Notes: a model not told the origin generated them from the sequence alone. Shown: positions 31,682 to 40,699, numbered from the stretch's first letter. The stretch: 51,277 bases of DNA from UBA10649 sp964391765 (GCA_964391765.1 CAYMNG010000005.1:1-51277), one strand, 5' to 3'. A program made the numbers and translations.

Positions 31682-32797
31682 ATGGCGATCCGGGTGATCC
31701 AGTGGGCGACGGGGTCGATCGGCCGGGTCACCTTGCGGCAGGTCCTCGACTCACCGGACCTGGAGCTGGTGGGCCTGAAGGTGCACGGCGCGGACAAGGT
31801 CGGCCGCGACGCCGGCGACATCGTCCGACGCGGCCCGACCGGGGTCCTCGCCACCGATCGGATCGGCGACATCCTCGCCCTCGACGCCGACGTGGTGCTG
31901 CACGTCCCGCTCAACGGTGAGTCCGCGCGCCAGCACGCCGACGACATCGACGCGTTGCTCAGGTCGGGCAAGAACGTGATCACCACCGTCGGCTTCACCT
32001 ATCCGTGGGCCACCGACCCGGAACTGGCCAGCAGGCTGGACGCGGCGGCACGGGCCGGCGGGGTCACGCTGTTCGGCACCGGGATGAATCCGGGCTTCCT
32101 CGCCGAGCGCCTCGCCGTCGCGATCACGACGCTGTGCACGGACGTGGCGGCGGTCAGCGTGCAGGAGTCGTACGACTGCACCCCGGTGGCCTCGCCGGGG
32201 TTCATCTTCGACCTGTGCGGGTTCGGCCGGTCGCCGGAGGCGTTCTGGCACGGTGCGGCCGGGCGCATGCGGTTCTTCTCGAACCTGTTCGGGGAGACCA
32301 TGGGATACCTCGTCGACACCCTGCGACTACCGGTGGACCGGATCGAGCCGGACCACGACGTGATGATCGCCGCGAGCGATGTCGAGCTCCCCGTCGGGGT
32401 CGTGCCGGCGGGGACGGTCGCCGGGGTCCGCTGGCAGTTCCACGCGCGCAACGGTGACCGGACCGTCATCACCGTGCGGTCGATCTGGCGATGCGGGCCG
32501 CCAGCAGCCGGATGGGAGGGGGACGACGGCTGGCAGGTGCGCATCGACGGCGCGCCGCGGATCGAACTCGACCTGAAGTGGCTGGATCCGATCGGCCGAC
32601 CGGAGCGATCCAAGGCCGTGCAGTACGCGACGGCGGGGCCGGTCGTTCGCGCGATCGCGGACGTCGTCGCGGCGCCACCGGGGATCCTCGTCCCGCCGAC
32701 GTTCGCCGCCTACCGCGGCCCGGGCGGTGGGTCCGACGTCGCGGGGTTGATCGCCGCCGGCCTGCTCACGCACGTCGCCCACGCGGCCGAGCGCTGA
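31682..32797 (+). CDS. NAD(P)-dependent Rossmann protein, DAP-reductase / amine-dehydrogenase-like
   Basis: A 371-residue protein starting at the ATG at 31682 with an AAGGAG site; an in-frame start at 31637 has none. The N-terminus IRVIQWATGSIGRVTLRQVL is a Rossmann dinucleotide-binding motif typical of the dihydrodipicolinate-reductase-like family that includes 2,4-diaminopentanoate dehydrogenase. Later blocks are FGTGMNPGF (about 137-145) and a C-terminal domain with alternating strands. Relatives are common next to lipid and xenobiotic breakdown genes in actinobacteria, with mostly unknown substrates. Operator site D places it in the same proposed regulon as the dioxygenase operon. Confidence 0.75.
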   Translation: MAIRVIQWATGSIGRVTLRQVLDSPDLELVGLKVHGADKVGRDAGDIVRRGPTGVLATDRIGDILALDADVVLHVPLNGESARQHADDIDALLRSGKNVITTVGFTYPWATDPELASRLDAAARAGGVTLFGTGMNPGFLAERLAVAITTLCTDVAAVSVQESYDCTPVASPGFIFDLCGFGRSPEAFWHGAAGRMRFFSNLFGETMGYLVDTLRLPVDRIEPDHDVMIAASDVELPVGVVPAGTVAGVRWQFHARNGDRTVITVRSIWRCGPPAAGWEGDDGWQVRIDGAPRIELDLKWLDPIGRPERSKAVQYATAGPVVRAIADVVAAPPGILVPPTFAAYRGPGGGSDVAGLIAAGLLTHVAHAAER

Positions 32798-33931
32798 TCA
32801 CCGCCGTTGGGTCGGGCGATCCGGGCCGAGCCACTCGAGCAGCACCTCGTCGGTATGGGCACCCGCCGTCGGCGGTGCGCCGGGGGGCGGGCTGGGGGTC
32901 CGGGAGAACCGGGGGGCCGGGGCCGGCTGATCGACATCCGCGATCCGCGTGAACGTCCGGCGGGCGAGGAGGTGTGGATCCTCGAGCGCCTCACCGAACG
33001 TGCGCACCGGCGCGACGCACGCGTCGGTGTCGGCGAACACCGCCGCCCAGTGGTCGCGGCCGGCCGTGGCGAAGCGCTCGGCGAGGATCCGCCGCAGGTC
33101 GGGCCAGGCGGCCCGGTCGGCGCGCGGCGGCACCGTCGCGGGGTCCAGCCCGAGTCCGTCGAGCAGTGCGGCGTAGAACGGCTCCTCGAGCGCACCGACG
33201 GCCACGTAGCGGCCGTCAGCGCATGCGTACGTGTCGTAGAAGGGCGCGCCGCCGTCGAGGAGGTTCGCCCCTCGCTCGTCGGTCCACGCGCCGACGCCGC
33301 GCAGCGCCCACATCGCCTGGGCGAGGACGCTCGCCCCGTCGACCATCGCGGCGTCGATGACCTGGCCCAGACCCGACTTCTCGCGTTCCCACAGGGCCGC
33401 GAGAACGCCGAGGACGAGGAACATCGAGCCGCCGCCGTAGTCGCCGACGAGGTTGAGCGGGGGCACGGGCCGATCGCCGGACCTGCCGACCGCGTTGAGC
33501 ACACCGGTCGTCGCGAGGTAGGTGATGTCGTGGCCGGCGCGGTGGGCGGACGGTCCGTCCTGCCCCCAGCCGGTCACGCGGCCGTAGACCAGTCGCGGAT
33601 TGATCCGCAGGCAGTCGTCCGGGCCCAGCCCCAGGCGCTCGGCGACACCGGGTCGGTACCCCTCGAGGAGGACGTCGGCGACGGCGACCAGTCGACGCGC
33701 CCGGTCCTGCCCGTCGGCGGTCTTCAGGTCGGCGTTGATCGAACGTCGCCCGCGCAGGGTGAGGTCCGGCGCCCCGGCGACGAGGTCGAGCCCGGGCCGG
33801 GGACGCTCGATCCGGACGACGTCGGCGCCGAGGTCGGCGAGCAGCATCGCCGCGTGCGGACCTGGCCCGATCGAGGCCAGCTCGAGGACGCGCAACCCGG
33901 CCAGCGGGCCGCGACCGACGGCGGCGGACAT
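32798..33931 (-). CDS. Alpha-methylacyl-CoA racemase-like family III CoA enzyme
   Basis: A 377-residue family III protein. Within this family it looks like alpha-methylacyl-CoA racemase rather than a transferase: GHDITYLATTGVL carries the expected catalytic His, and PPLNLVGDYGGGSMFL the expected Asp. It would interconvert the 2R and 2S forms of 2-methylacyl-CoA so that stereospecific acyl-CoA dehydrogenases can act. This suggests a methyl-branched side chain or intermediate. It is convergent with the Rossmann-protein gene (stops adjacent, no gap) and is followed upstream by psuG with a 9-bp gap, so it may be transcribed with psuK-psuG. Confidence 0.87.
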   Translation of the reverse strand: MSAAVGRGPLAGLRVLELASIGPGPHAAMLLADLGADVVRIERPRPGLDLVAGAPDLTLRGRRSINADLKTADGQDRARRLVAVADVLLEGYRPGVAERLGLGPDDCLRINPRLVYGRVTGWGQDGPSAHRAGHDITYLATTGVLNAVGRSGDRPVPPLNLVGDYGGGSMFLVLGVLAALWEREKSGLGQVIDAAMVDGASVLAQAMWALRGVGAWTDERGANLLDGGAPFYDTYACADGRYVAVGALEEPFYAALLDGLGLDPATVPPRADRAAWPDLRRILAERFATAGRDHWAAVFADTDACVAPVRTFGEALEDPHLLARRTFTRIADVDQPAPAPRFSRTPSPPPGAPPTAGAHTDEVLLEWLGPDRPTQRR

Positions 33932-33940
33932 CGGTGGCCG

Positions 33941-34870
33941 CTAGGCGGTCCGCACGGCGGCGTACTCCCGCGCCACCTGCGCGCCCAGGCGAGCGTTGTT
34001 GTTCACCAGCGCGATGTTCGCGGTCAGGCTGGCACCGTGGGTGATCTCCACGATGCGTCCCAACAAGAACGGCGTCGCGTCCTTGCCGTGGATGCCCTGC
34101 GCGTCCATGTCGGCCAGCGCCTGCTCGATGATCACGCCGATCTCGTCGGCCGGGATCTCGTCCTCGACCGGGATCGGGTTGACGATCGCGACCCCGCCGG
34201 CCAGGCCCAGGCGCCACTTGGCCGCCATCAGCGCCGCGATGTCGGCCGGGGTGTCGAGGCGTTGCGGCGCCGCGCACCCGCTCTCCCGGGAGAAGAACGC
34301 CGGGAACTCGTCGGTCCCGTACGCGACGACCGGTACGCCGAGGGTCTCCAAGGTCTCCAGGGTCAGCGCGATGTCGAGGATCGACTTCACCCCGGCGGAC
34401 ACCACGGCGACGTTCGTCGTCGACAGTTCGGTGAGGTCGGCGCTGACGTCGAAGGTCCGCTCGGCGCCGCGGTGCACCCCACCCAGTCCGCCGGTCACGA
34501 AGACCGAGACGCCGGCCAACGCCGCCAACCGCATCGTCGCGGCGACCGTCGTCGCGCCGTGCCGGCCGCGGGCCATGACGTACGGCAGGTCGCGGACGCT
34601 GACCTTCGCCACGTCCGGGTTCGTCGCGAGCAGTTCGAGGTCCGCGTCGGTCAGGCCGATGCGCGGCCGGCCGTCGAGGACCGCGATGGTGGCCGGGATC
34701 GCCCCGCCGTCCCGGATGATCCGTTCGACCTCGGTCGCCATCTCGACGTTCTGCGGATACGGCATGCCGTGGCTGATGATCGTGCTCTCGAGCGCGACGA
34801 CGGGCGTGCCGTCGAGCAGGGCTCGACGCACCTCGTCGGTCAACACGAGGTCCGGATGCGGTGCGGTCAT
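33941..34870 (-). CDS. psuG: Pseudouridine-5'-phosphate glycosidase
   Basis: A 309-residue protein matching PsuG throughout: VVALESTIISHGMPYPQN (about 25-42), RDLPYVMARGRHGATTVAAT, VFVTGGLGGVHRGA, VVSAGVKSILDI, and NIALVNNNARLGAQVA near the end. The enzyme splits pseudouridine 5'-phosphate into uracil and ribose 5-phosphate. Its start overlaps the stop of the kinase gene upstream (ATGA), the usual psuK-psuG pair. The length is normal and the sequence shows no obvious damage. It has no evident link to the aromatic genes on either side. Confidence 0.95.
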   Translation of the reverse strand: MTAPHPDLVLTDEVRRALLDGTPVVALESTIISHGMPYPQNVEMATEVERIIRDGGAIPATIAVLDGRPRIGLTDADLELLATNPDVAKVSVRDLPYVMARGRHGATTVAATMRLAALAGVSVFVTGGLGGVHRGAERTFDVSADLTELSTTNVAVVSAGVKSILDIALTLETLETLGVPVVAYGTDEFPAFFSRESGCAAPQRLDTPADIAALMAAKWRLGLAGGVAIVNPIPVEDEIPADEIGVIIEQALADMDAQGIHGKDATPFLLGRIVEITHGASLTANIALVNNNARLGAQVAREYAAVRTA

Positions 34871-35964
34871 GGCAGTTCCTTCTGGTCGAGGGTGGACTGG
34901 AGCAGGCGAACGGTGAGGTCGGGACGGACGGTGTGCGGGCTGGCGATCGTCACCGCGGCCGCGGCGTGCCCGAGCCGGGCGGCCTCCAGCGGCGTGCCGT
35001 CGTCGAGGAGCACATGGCAGAACGCCGCGACCATCGAGTCGCCGGCGCCGGTCACGTCGGTGACGGTCGTCGGCAGCGCGGGGATCGCGGTGGCGCCGTC
35101 GGGGGTGCTGAGCAGCGAGCCCTGCTCGCCGAGGGAGACCCAGACGATCCGCACGCCCCGGGCGTGCAGTGCCTCGGCGGCGACCCGGACCTGGCGGGTC
35201 GTCCGCGTGGGCAGGTCGGTGAGCGCGGCCAGTTCGTCCCGGCCCGGTGTCACGGCGAAGACGCGGGAGTCGAGGGCGTCCTTGATCGCCGCGGCCTTCG
35301 GGACGCTGACCGGCTCGACGATCGCGCGGGTGTCGGCCGCGAGGTCCAGGGCGTAGTCGAGGGTGTCCCGGCGCAGGTTCCCGTCGAGGACCACGAGCCC
35401 GGCGGTCGCGATCACGTCGCGGGCGGACTGGAGGCGCTCGGGGTCGAGCTCGACGATCGCCGCCATGTCGGCGATCGCGACGAGCAGCTCGCCGTCGACG
35501 TCGAGGACGGCGGTGTAGGTGCCGGTCGCGCCGTCGATCCGCGCGACGTGCTCGACCCGGACTCCGGCGGCTGCGGTGTGCTCGATCAGATTGTCGCCCA
35601 ACGGATCGCGTCCGACGACGCTGATCAGGTGGACGTGGTCACCGAGGCGGGCCAGGCTCTCGGCGATGTTGCGCGCGACCCCGCCGGGGGCCATCGTCGT
35701 CTGCCCCGGGTTGCTCGTGCTCGCGGTGGCGCGGGCGGTGCTGCGGGCCTTCATGTCGACGTTGGCCCCGCCGACGACGACGGCCCCGGGCCGGTCCGCG
35801 AGCACGTATCCGCGCCCGCGGATGACGCCCTTCTTGCCCAGGTTCGACAGGTGGACGTTCACCGAGGCGCGCGTCGTGCCCAGCGCCTTCGCCAGCGCGG
35901 CGGAGCCCATGAGCGGGTCGCGGCGCAGCAGGTCGACGATCTGGCGCTCGCGGTCGGTCAGCAC
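34867..35964 (-). CDS. psuK: HTH-fused PfkB-family kinase, probable pseudouridine kinase
   Basis: A 365-residue protein with an N-terminal winged helix-turn-helix (about 1-60; ALAKALGTTRASVNVHLSNL) fused to a PfkB sugar kinase with VVVGGANVDMKA and the catalytic VTDVTGAGDSMVAAFC motif. Pseudouridine kinases of this architecture are known, and the adjacent psuG supports the call: kinase first, glycosidase second. I chose the GTG at 35964 because a good promoter ends 6 bp before it, which would give a leaderless message; a TTG at 36072 would put the promoter inside the gene. The HTH and a palindrome in the promoter suggest autoregulation. Confidence 0.88.
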   Translation of the reverse strand: MLTDRERQIVDLLRRDPLMGSAALAKALGTTRASVNVHLSNLGKKGVIRGRGYVLADRPGAVVVGGANVDMKARSTARATASTSNPGQTTMAPGGVARNIAESLARLGDHVHLISVVGRDPLGDNLIEHTAAAGVRVEHVARIDGATGTYTAVLDVDGELLVAIADMAAIVELDPERLQSARDVIATAGLVVLDGNLRRDTLDYALDLAADTRAIVEPVSVPKAAAIKDALDSRVFAVTPGRDELAALTDLPTRTTRQVRVAAEALHARGVRIVWVSLGEQGSLLSTPDGATAIPALPTTVTDVTGAGDSMVAAFCHVLLDDGTPLEAARLGHAAAAVTIASPHTVRPDLTVRLLQSTLDQKELP

Positions 35965-35970
35965 CTGATC

Positions 35971-36004
35971 ATCATAAAGACGACTTATAGGGATAAGCAA
36001 GTCG
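35971..36004 (-). promoter_or_regulatory. Predicted psuK promoter with embedded palindrome
   Basis: On the minus strand: TTGCTT (36000-35995), 18-bp spacer, TATGAT (35976-35971). The first transcribed base would be about 35964, the GTG itself. Within the spacer lies CTTATAGGGATAAG (35984-35997), nested inside CGACTT (35981-35986) and AAGTCG (35999-36004). This is an AT-rich island in otherwise GC-rich DNA. The HTH domain of PsuK is the obvious candidate to bind it. Confidence 0.55.
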
Positions 36005-36071
36005 CCCGGTCGGACGTCCGGCCTGAGAGCCTGATCGAACCGCGGCGACGACTCGGAGTCGATCCGACGCA

Positions 36072-36110
36072 ATCGAGAAAAAAAGTGACGTCACACTCTT
36101 GACTCACGCG
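36072..36110 (+). promoter_or_regulatory. Shared 39-bp promoter element, copy 1 (importer operon)
   Basis: It runs ATCGAG, an A7 tract (36078-36084), the perfect palindrome GTGACGTCAC (36085-36094), CTCTTGACT, then CACGCG. It is identical at 31 of 39 bases to the element at 42704-42742. TTGACT (36099-36104) could be the -35 with GACGAT (36122-36127) as -10, 17 bp apart. The palindrome just upstream of the -35 is the probable binding site of the TetR encoded at 42031. Confidence 0.6.
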
Positions 36111-36174
36111 CGGCACACGACGACGATCCCGTCATCCGGTCGCATGAGCGACCCCAGGAGACCCGGAGGTAGTC

Positions 36175-37428
36175 GTGCGCGCTTTGAACCTCATGCGGCG
36201 GCCGATTGGAGTCGTCGTCGCGACGGCGGCAGTCGTGTCGTTCACCGCGGGCTGCGCCACCGGCGCGACCGACGCCGCGAGCAGCGCCTCGGCGAAGGCG
36301 GAGTCGAGTTCCGCTGCGCCGGCGGCGAGCCAGGCGAGCGGTTCCGCCGAATGTCCGACGGGCGACGCCCTGACGATCGGCCTGCTGACCCCGATGACGG
36401 GTTTCGCGGCGAACTACGGCCCCGAGGCCCAGGCGGGCTTGCAACTGGCGCTCGACGAGGCCGGCAACGCCGCCGGTGGCCGCTCGATCACGGTGGTCAC
36501 CGCCGACGAGGACGTGACCGATCCGTCGCAGACCCTCGAGCGGTTGAAGCAGATGGTCGAGTCCGACGGCGCCAGCATCATCGTCGGCCCGATCTTCGGG
36601 TCGAGCCAGCAGGCGGTCGCGGCGTACCTCAAGCAGAAGAATGTGCCCATGTTCACCATGCTCGGCGGCGGGGAGAACCTCGCCGGATCCGGCACCGGAT
36701 TCGTCTGGCCGGCGGCCGACAATCGTACGGCTGCTCCGCTGGGTACCTACGCGGCCGAGGAGCTCGGCTACAAGAAGATCGCCACGCTTGCCCCCGACTA
36801 CGCGTACGGACACGACGCAATCGACGGTGCGACGAAGGCGTTCGAGGCAGCCGGCGGGACCGTCGAGCAGCAGCAGTGGGTGCCGCTGGGCACGACCGAC
36901 ATGCTTCAGTACGCGACCAAGTTGGACCAGAACGTCGACGCGCTGCTGATGTGGCTCGTGCCCAGCGACGCCGCGGCGTTCATCAAGGAGTATCGCAACC
37001 TGGGGATCAAGGTGCCTTTGCTGCTGTTCCAGGGCGTCTTCGATCCGACCTTCCAGGAGATGGGCGACCAGGTGCTCGGCGAGATCGGCCTCAACGAGTA
37101 CAACCACCTGCTCGACTACCCCGCGAACAAGTCGTTCGTCGAGGCCTACGGCGCGAAGAACGGCGGGCAGATCCCCAACCAGACGACCGCGTTCGCCTAC
37201 CAGGTCGGCAAGAACATCGTCACCGCTCTGGACGCCGACTGCGGCGATGCGAGCACGGCCGCGCTCCGGACGGCGCTGGCCGACCGGCCACTGGACACGA
37301 TCATCGGCCCGGCGAAGTACTCGGCCGACGGCCTGGCGACCTCGAACCGGGTCATCGTGAAGGCGGTCAAGGGAACCGACGGTCGGTTCGAGTGGGAGCC
37401 GGTGAAGACGTACGAGAACGTCGGCTAG
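36175..37428 (+). CDS. HAAT-type ABC transporter substrate-binding lipoprotein (LivJ-like)
   Basis: A 417-residue binding protein starting at the GTG at 36175 with a GGAGG site. The signal peptide ends in FTAGC, Cys27, so it is probably lipid-anchored. An Ala/Ser-rich linker follows, then the type-1 periplasmic fold: LTIGLLTPMTGFAANYGPEA (about 63-82), VGPIFGSSQQAVAAYLK, TLAPDYAYGHD. The family binds branched-chain amino acids, but also amides, urea and aromatic acids. An amidase closes this operon, so an amide ligand is plausible. The upstream promoter element is shared with the ligase operon at 42770. Confidence 0.9.
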   Translation: MRALNLMRRPIGVVVATAAVVSFTAGCATGATDAASSASAKAESSSAAPAASQASGSAECPTGDALTIGLLTPMTGFAANYGPEAQAGLQLALDEAGNAAGGRSITVVTADEDVTDPSQTLERLKQMVESDGASIIVGPIFGSSQQAVAAYLKQKNVPMFTMLGGGENLAGSGTGFVWPAADNRTAAPLGTYAAEELGYKKIATLAPDYAYGHDAIDGATKAFEAAGGTVEQQQWVPLGTTDMLQYATKLDQNVDALLMWLVPSDAAAFIKEYRNLGIKVPLLLFQGVFDPTFQEMGDQVLGEIGLNEYNHLLDYPANKSFVEAYGAKNGGQIPNQTTAFAYQVGKNIVTALDADCGDASTAALRTALADRPLDTIIGPAKYSADGLATSNRVIVKAVKGTDGRFEWEPVKTYENVG

Positions 37429-37431
37429 TTC

Positions 37432-38277
37432 GTGCAGGTAATCGCGAACGGCCTGGCGCTGGGCGCAGTCCTGTTCCTCATCGGATCAGGACTGGCCCTG
37501 CTGCTCGGCGCCGTGGGCGTGCTGAACCTCGCCCACGGCGCCGTGTACATGGCCGGCGCATACGTCGCGTGGACGTTCGGCATGGCCTTGGGCTGGCCGT
37601 TCCCGCTGGCGGTTCTCATGGCGGCCGTCGCCTGCGCGGTGATCGGCCTGGCCTTCGAGCGGATGTTCCGCGTCATCCCAAAGAGCCCGAACGAGCAGAT
37701 CCTGTTGTCGTTCGGGCTGATCTACATCATGGCCAACGCGGCCCAGTGGATCTGGGGTCCGGTCGCCAAGCCACCGTTCGACGTCCCGTGGCTGAACGGG
37801 GCGGTGCAGACCGGGTTCGTCGCGATCCCGGTCGGGCGACTGGCGATCGCCGCCGTCGGGTTCGGAATCGCGATCCTGTTGTGGTGGGTGCAGGACAGGA
37901 CCCGCATCGGTGCGATCGTGCGGGCCGGCATGGACGACGCGCCCATGACGCGCGCGTTGGGGATCAACCTGAACCTGGTCGTCGTCGCCGTGTTCGTGCT
38001 CGGATCCGCGATCGCCGGAGTCGCGGGAGGCGTAGGCGGGCTCGTGCTGGGCGCGAGTTCGGACCAACCGATGCAGATCCTGCTGCTGGCCCTCATCGTC
38101 GTCGTGGTCGGCGGCGTCGGCTCGGTGTCCGGCACCATCTTCGCGTCCTTGCTGATCGGCCTGCTGGACTCGATCTCGCGGTACTTCTTCCCCGACATGG
38201 CGATGGTGATGCTCTACCTGCTCATGGTCGTCGTCTTGGTCGTCCGACCGACCGGAATCAGCGGGCGGGCCTCGTGA
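37432..38277 (+). CDS. livH: Branched-chain amino acid-type ABC permease LivH
   Basis: A 281-residue membrane protein starting at a GTG 3 bp after the binding-protein stop. It shows about eight hydrophobic segments, the LivH hallmark GVLNLAHGAVYMAGAYVAW (about 29-47), the QILLSFGLIYIMANA stretch, and the cytoplasmic loop IGAIVRAGMDDAPMTRALGI (about 157-176) that contacts the ATPases. A gap of only 3 bp indicates the same transcript as the binding protein. It pairs with LivM to form the pore. Confidence 0.93.
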   Translation: MQVIANGLALGAVLFLIGSGLALLLGAVGVLNLAHGAVYMAGAYVAWTFGMALGWPFPLAVLMAAVACAVIGLAFERMFRVIPKSPNEQILLSFGLIYIMANAAQWIWGPVAKPPFDVPWLNGAVQTGFVAIPVGRLAIAAVGFGIAILLWWVQDRTRIGAIVRAGMDDAPMTRALGINLNLVVVAVFVLGSAIAGVAGGVGGLVLGASSDQPMQILLLALIVVVVGGVGSVSGTIFASLLIGLLDSISRYFFPDMAMVMLYLLMVVVLVVRPTGISGRAS

Positions 38278-39254
38278 GCGGGCTCAGTGCGCGACGAGTC
38301 CGCTCGACGGTGGCCGTCGGCGTGATCGTGCTCGCGGCGTTCCTGCTGCCTTTCCTGCTCACCAGCCAGCAGCAGAGCCTGGCAACTCGGGCGTTGATCT
38401 TCGGGATGGCCGCGGCGAGCCTGGATCTGGCGTACGGGCACGCCGGGCTGTACTCGCTGGGCAACGCCGCGCTGTTCGGCGTCGGCGGGTACACCGTGGG
38501 CATCGTCATGGTCCGGTACGGCATCGACTCGTTCTGGCTGCTCATCGCGGCCGCGATCGTCGGCTCGGCGATAGCGTCGGCGGTGTTCGCGGTGATCGCC
38601 CTGCGCGCCCGCGGGATCTACTTCATCCTCGTGACCCTCGCGGTCGGCCAGATGGTGGCCAACATCGCCCAGCAGTGGAGCTTCCTGAAGACCTCGTACT
38701 CCGAGTCCGTGACGGGCATCGCCCTGCCCTCGCTCGGGCTCGGCGAGCAGTGGACGAACGGCACGTTCTACCAGTTCGTCCTCGTGATCGCCGTCGTGAT
38801 GCTCGTCCTCATTCGCCGGATCGTCGGATCGCCGGCGGGATTGGCCGTCCGCGGGACGCGCGAGAACGAGACGCGGATGGCCGTCCTGGGGTACAACGTC
38901 TGGCGCTACCGCCTCATGGTGCTGGTCGTGTCCGGGACGCTCAGCGGAGTCAGCGGTGCCCTCTTCGCCTTCCAGTCGGGGCTGATCGCGCCGACGAACA
39001 TCGGTGTCGGCGCGTCGGGGATCCTCGTCCTCATGGTGATCATCGGCGGCACCGCGACGCGCTACGGCGCGTTCGTCGGTGGCATCGCCGTGACGCTCCT
39101 GACGTTCTACGCCAGCCAGTTGAGCGAACAGCGGGCACCGTTGATCGTCGGAGTCCTGTTCGTGATCACCGCACTGCTGAACAAGAAGCGGTCCACGATT
39201 GCAGCCGCGCTGACACGCTGGCGGCGCAGGGGGGTCGGCAATGCCGTTGCTTGA
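38274..39254 (+). CDS. livM: Branched-chain amino acid-type ABC permease LivM
   Basis: A 326-residue membrane protein starting at the GTG at 38274, which overlaps the livH stop (GTGA). The LivM hallmark GHAGLYSLGNAALFGVGGYT (about 57-76) and the loop SPAGLAVRGTRENETRMAVL (about 185-204) are clear, with nine to ten hydrophobic segments. A long open frame continues upstream of this start, but it is antiparallel in style to livJ/livH and is not coding. The 3' end overlaps livG by 14 bp. Confidence 0.92.
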   Translation: MSGLSARRVRSTVAVGVIVLAAFLLPFLLTSQQQSLATRALIFGMAAASLDLAYGHAGLYSLGNAALFGVGGYTVGIVMVRYGIDSFWLLIAAAIVGSAIASAVFAVIALRARGIYFILVTLAVGQMVANIAQQWSFLKTSYSESVTGIALPSLGLGEQWTNGTFYQFVLVIAVVMLVLIRRIVGSPAGLAVRGTRENETRMAVLGYNVWRYRLMVLVVSGTLSGVSGALFAFQSGLIAPTNIGVGASGILVLMVIIGGTATRYGAFVGGIAVTLLTFYASQLSEQRAPLIVGVLFVITALLNKKRSTIAAALTRWRRRGVGNAVA

Positions 39255-39978
39255 GGTCGACTCGGTCGTGCGCACCTATGGCGGTGTCCGCGCCGTCGAC
39301 GGCGTCTCCCTCGACGTCGAACCTGGCGAATGGGTGGGCATCATCGGTCCGAACGGCGCGGGGAAGAGCACGCTGTTCAACATCATCGGCGGGCAGGTTT
39401 CCGCGTCGGAGGGAACGGTCGCACTCGGCGGCCGGGACATCACCCGCATGCGACCCGACGAGCGGTATGCCCTGGGCGTTTCGCGTTCCTTCCAGACCTC
39501 CAGCCTGTTCCCGGATCTGACCGTCCGCGAGCAACTCGCCCTCGCTTGTCGCACCAGCGCACGGTGGAGCCTGCTGGGATCGTGGCGATCGGACCGGATC
39601 CTGGCGGCACGGATCGACCAGGTGCTCGAGGTTTGGGGTCTGGGCCGTCAGCACGCAGGGTCGTTGCCCGACGAGATGTCGTACGGCGAGCAACGTCGAC
39701 TGGAGTTGGCACTGGCGGTCTCGGCGAGCCCGCGGCTGCTCCTGCTCGACGAGCCGAACGTCGGGTTGACGGCGGCGGAGTGCGACGACCTGCGCGACCG
39801 GGTGGTCGAACTCGGGCCGCAGACGGCGGTGATCTTCGTCGCCCACGACATGGCGATGGTCATGGGGTGGTCGCACCGCGTCCTCGTCATGCACCAGGGC
39901 CGGCTCGTCGCCGACGGAACGCCCGAGGAGATCGCACGGGATCCGTTCGTAGAGGAGGTGTACCTCGGTGCCGAGTGA
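39241..39978 (+). CDS. livG: Branched-chain amino acid-type ABC ATPase LivG
   Basis: A 245-residue single-domain ATPase: Walker A GPNGAGKST (about 37-45), Q-loop SRSFQTSS, signature MSYGEQRRLELA (about 145-156), Walker B LLLLDEPNVGL and the switch His in VAHDM. In the signature, Tyr replaces the second Ser/Gly position as is common in LivG. It overlaps livM by 14 bp and livF by 11 bp, so all are on one message. It hydrolyses ATP together with LivF. Confidence 0.95.
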   Translation: MPLLEVDSVVRTYGGVRAVDGVSLDVEPGEWVGIIGPNGAGKSTLFNIIGGQVSASEGTVALGGRDITRMRPDERYALGVSRSFQTSSLFPDLTVREQLALACRTSARWSLLGSWRSDRILAARIDQVLEVWGLGRQHAGSLPDEMSYGEQRRLELALAVSASPRLLLLDEPNVGLTAAECDDLRDRVVELGPQTAVIFVAHDMAMVMGWSHRVLVMHQGRLVADGTPEEIARDPFVEEVYLGAE

Positions 39979-40699
39979 GACGACCCTGACGGTTCGGGGC
40001 CTTCGCGGCGGCTACGACGCGACACCCGTGTTGCACGACGTCGCCCTGGACGTTCCGACGGGGTCGACGGTCGCGCTGCTCGGACGCAACGGGATGGGCA
40101 AGACCAGCACCATCAAGGCGATCATGGGCCTGCTTCCGCGCAGCAGCGGCTCGGTCCGGCTGCGCGGCACGGAACTGGTCGGATCGGGAGCGAGCGCGCG
40201 GGCGAAGGCGGGCCTGGGTTACGTCCCGGAGAGCCGGCAGGTGTTCCGCAGCCTCACCGTTCGCGAGCACCTGGAGATCGGGGCGCGACCGGGAGTCGAT
40301 GGCGCCGCGGCGTGGACCCCGGCGCGCCTGATGGACCTGTTCCCGGTACTCGGCCGCCGGGCGAAGGCGATGGGCAACCAGCTCAGCGGCGGCGAGCAGC
40401 AGTTGCTCGTGATCGCTCGCGCCCTGAGCACCAACCCGATCCTGCTGCTGCTGGACGAGCCGACCGAGGGCCTCGCGCCGGCGATCGTGGGGGAGATCGG
40501 ACAACTCCTCGCCCGCATCACGGCCGAGCCAGGCGCCCCGTCGGTCCTGCTCGTCGAGCAGAACCTGCGGTTCGCGCTCAAGGTCGCGAAGGACTGCGTG
40601 GTCCTGGTCGACGGCGGTGTCGCATTCACCGGGCCCGCCGAGGAGCTGGCCGCGCGACCGGACCTGCAGCAGTCCCTGATCGGGCTGGGTGCCGCATGA
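39968..40699 (+). CDS. livF: Branched-chain amino acid-type ABC ATPase LivF
   Basis: A 243-residue ATPase starting at the GTG at 39968. Walker A is GRNGMGKTS, the family-typical VPESRQVFRSLTVREHL is present (about 88-104), the signature is LSGGEQQLLVIA, Walker B is ILLLLDEPTEGLAP and the switch region is VLLVEQN. All catalytic residues are in place. The stop overlaps the start of the amidase gene (ATGA), which ties the transporter to the amidase. Confidence 0.95.
   Translation: MPSETTLTVRGLRGGYDATPVLHDVALDVPTGSTVALLGRNGMGKTSTIKAIMGLLPRSSGSVRLRGTELVGSGASARAKAGLGYVPESRQVFRSLTVREHLEIGARPGVDGAAAWTPARLMDLFPVLGRRAKAMGNQLSGGEQQLLVIARALSTNPILLLLDEPTEGLAPAIVGEIGQLLARITAEPGAPSVLLVEQNLRFALKVAKDCVVLVDGGVAFTGPAEELAARPDLQQSLIGLGAA

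Noticed and set aside
35965..36072. Longer psuK starting at TTG 36072
   Set aside because: The added residues are not conserved-looking and would contain the promoter and palindrome; the GTG at 35964 fits a leaderless start.
36099..38273. Upstream extension of the livM frame giving a giant protein
   Set aside because: The segment overlaps livJ and livH in another frame and is Arg/Gly-rich; livM homology begins at the GTG at 38274.
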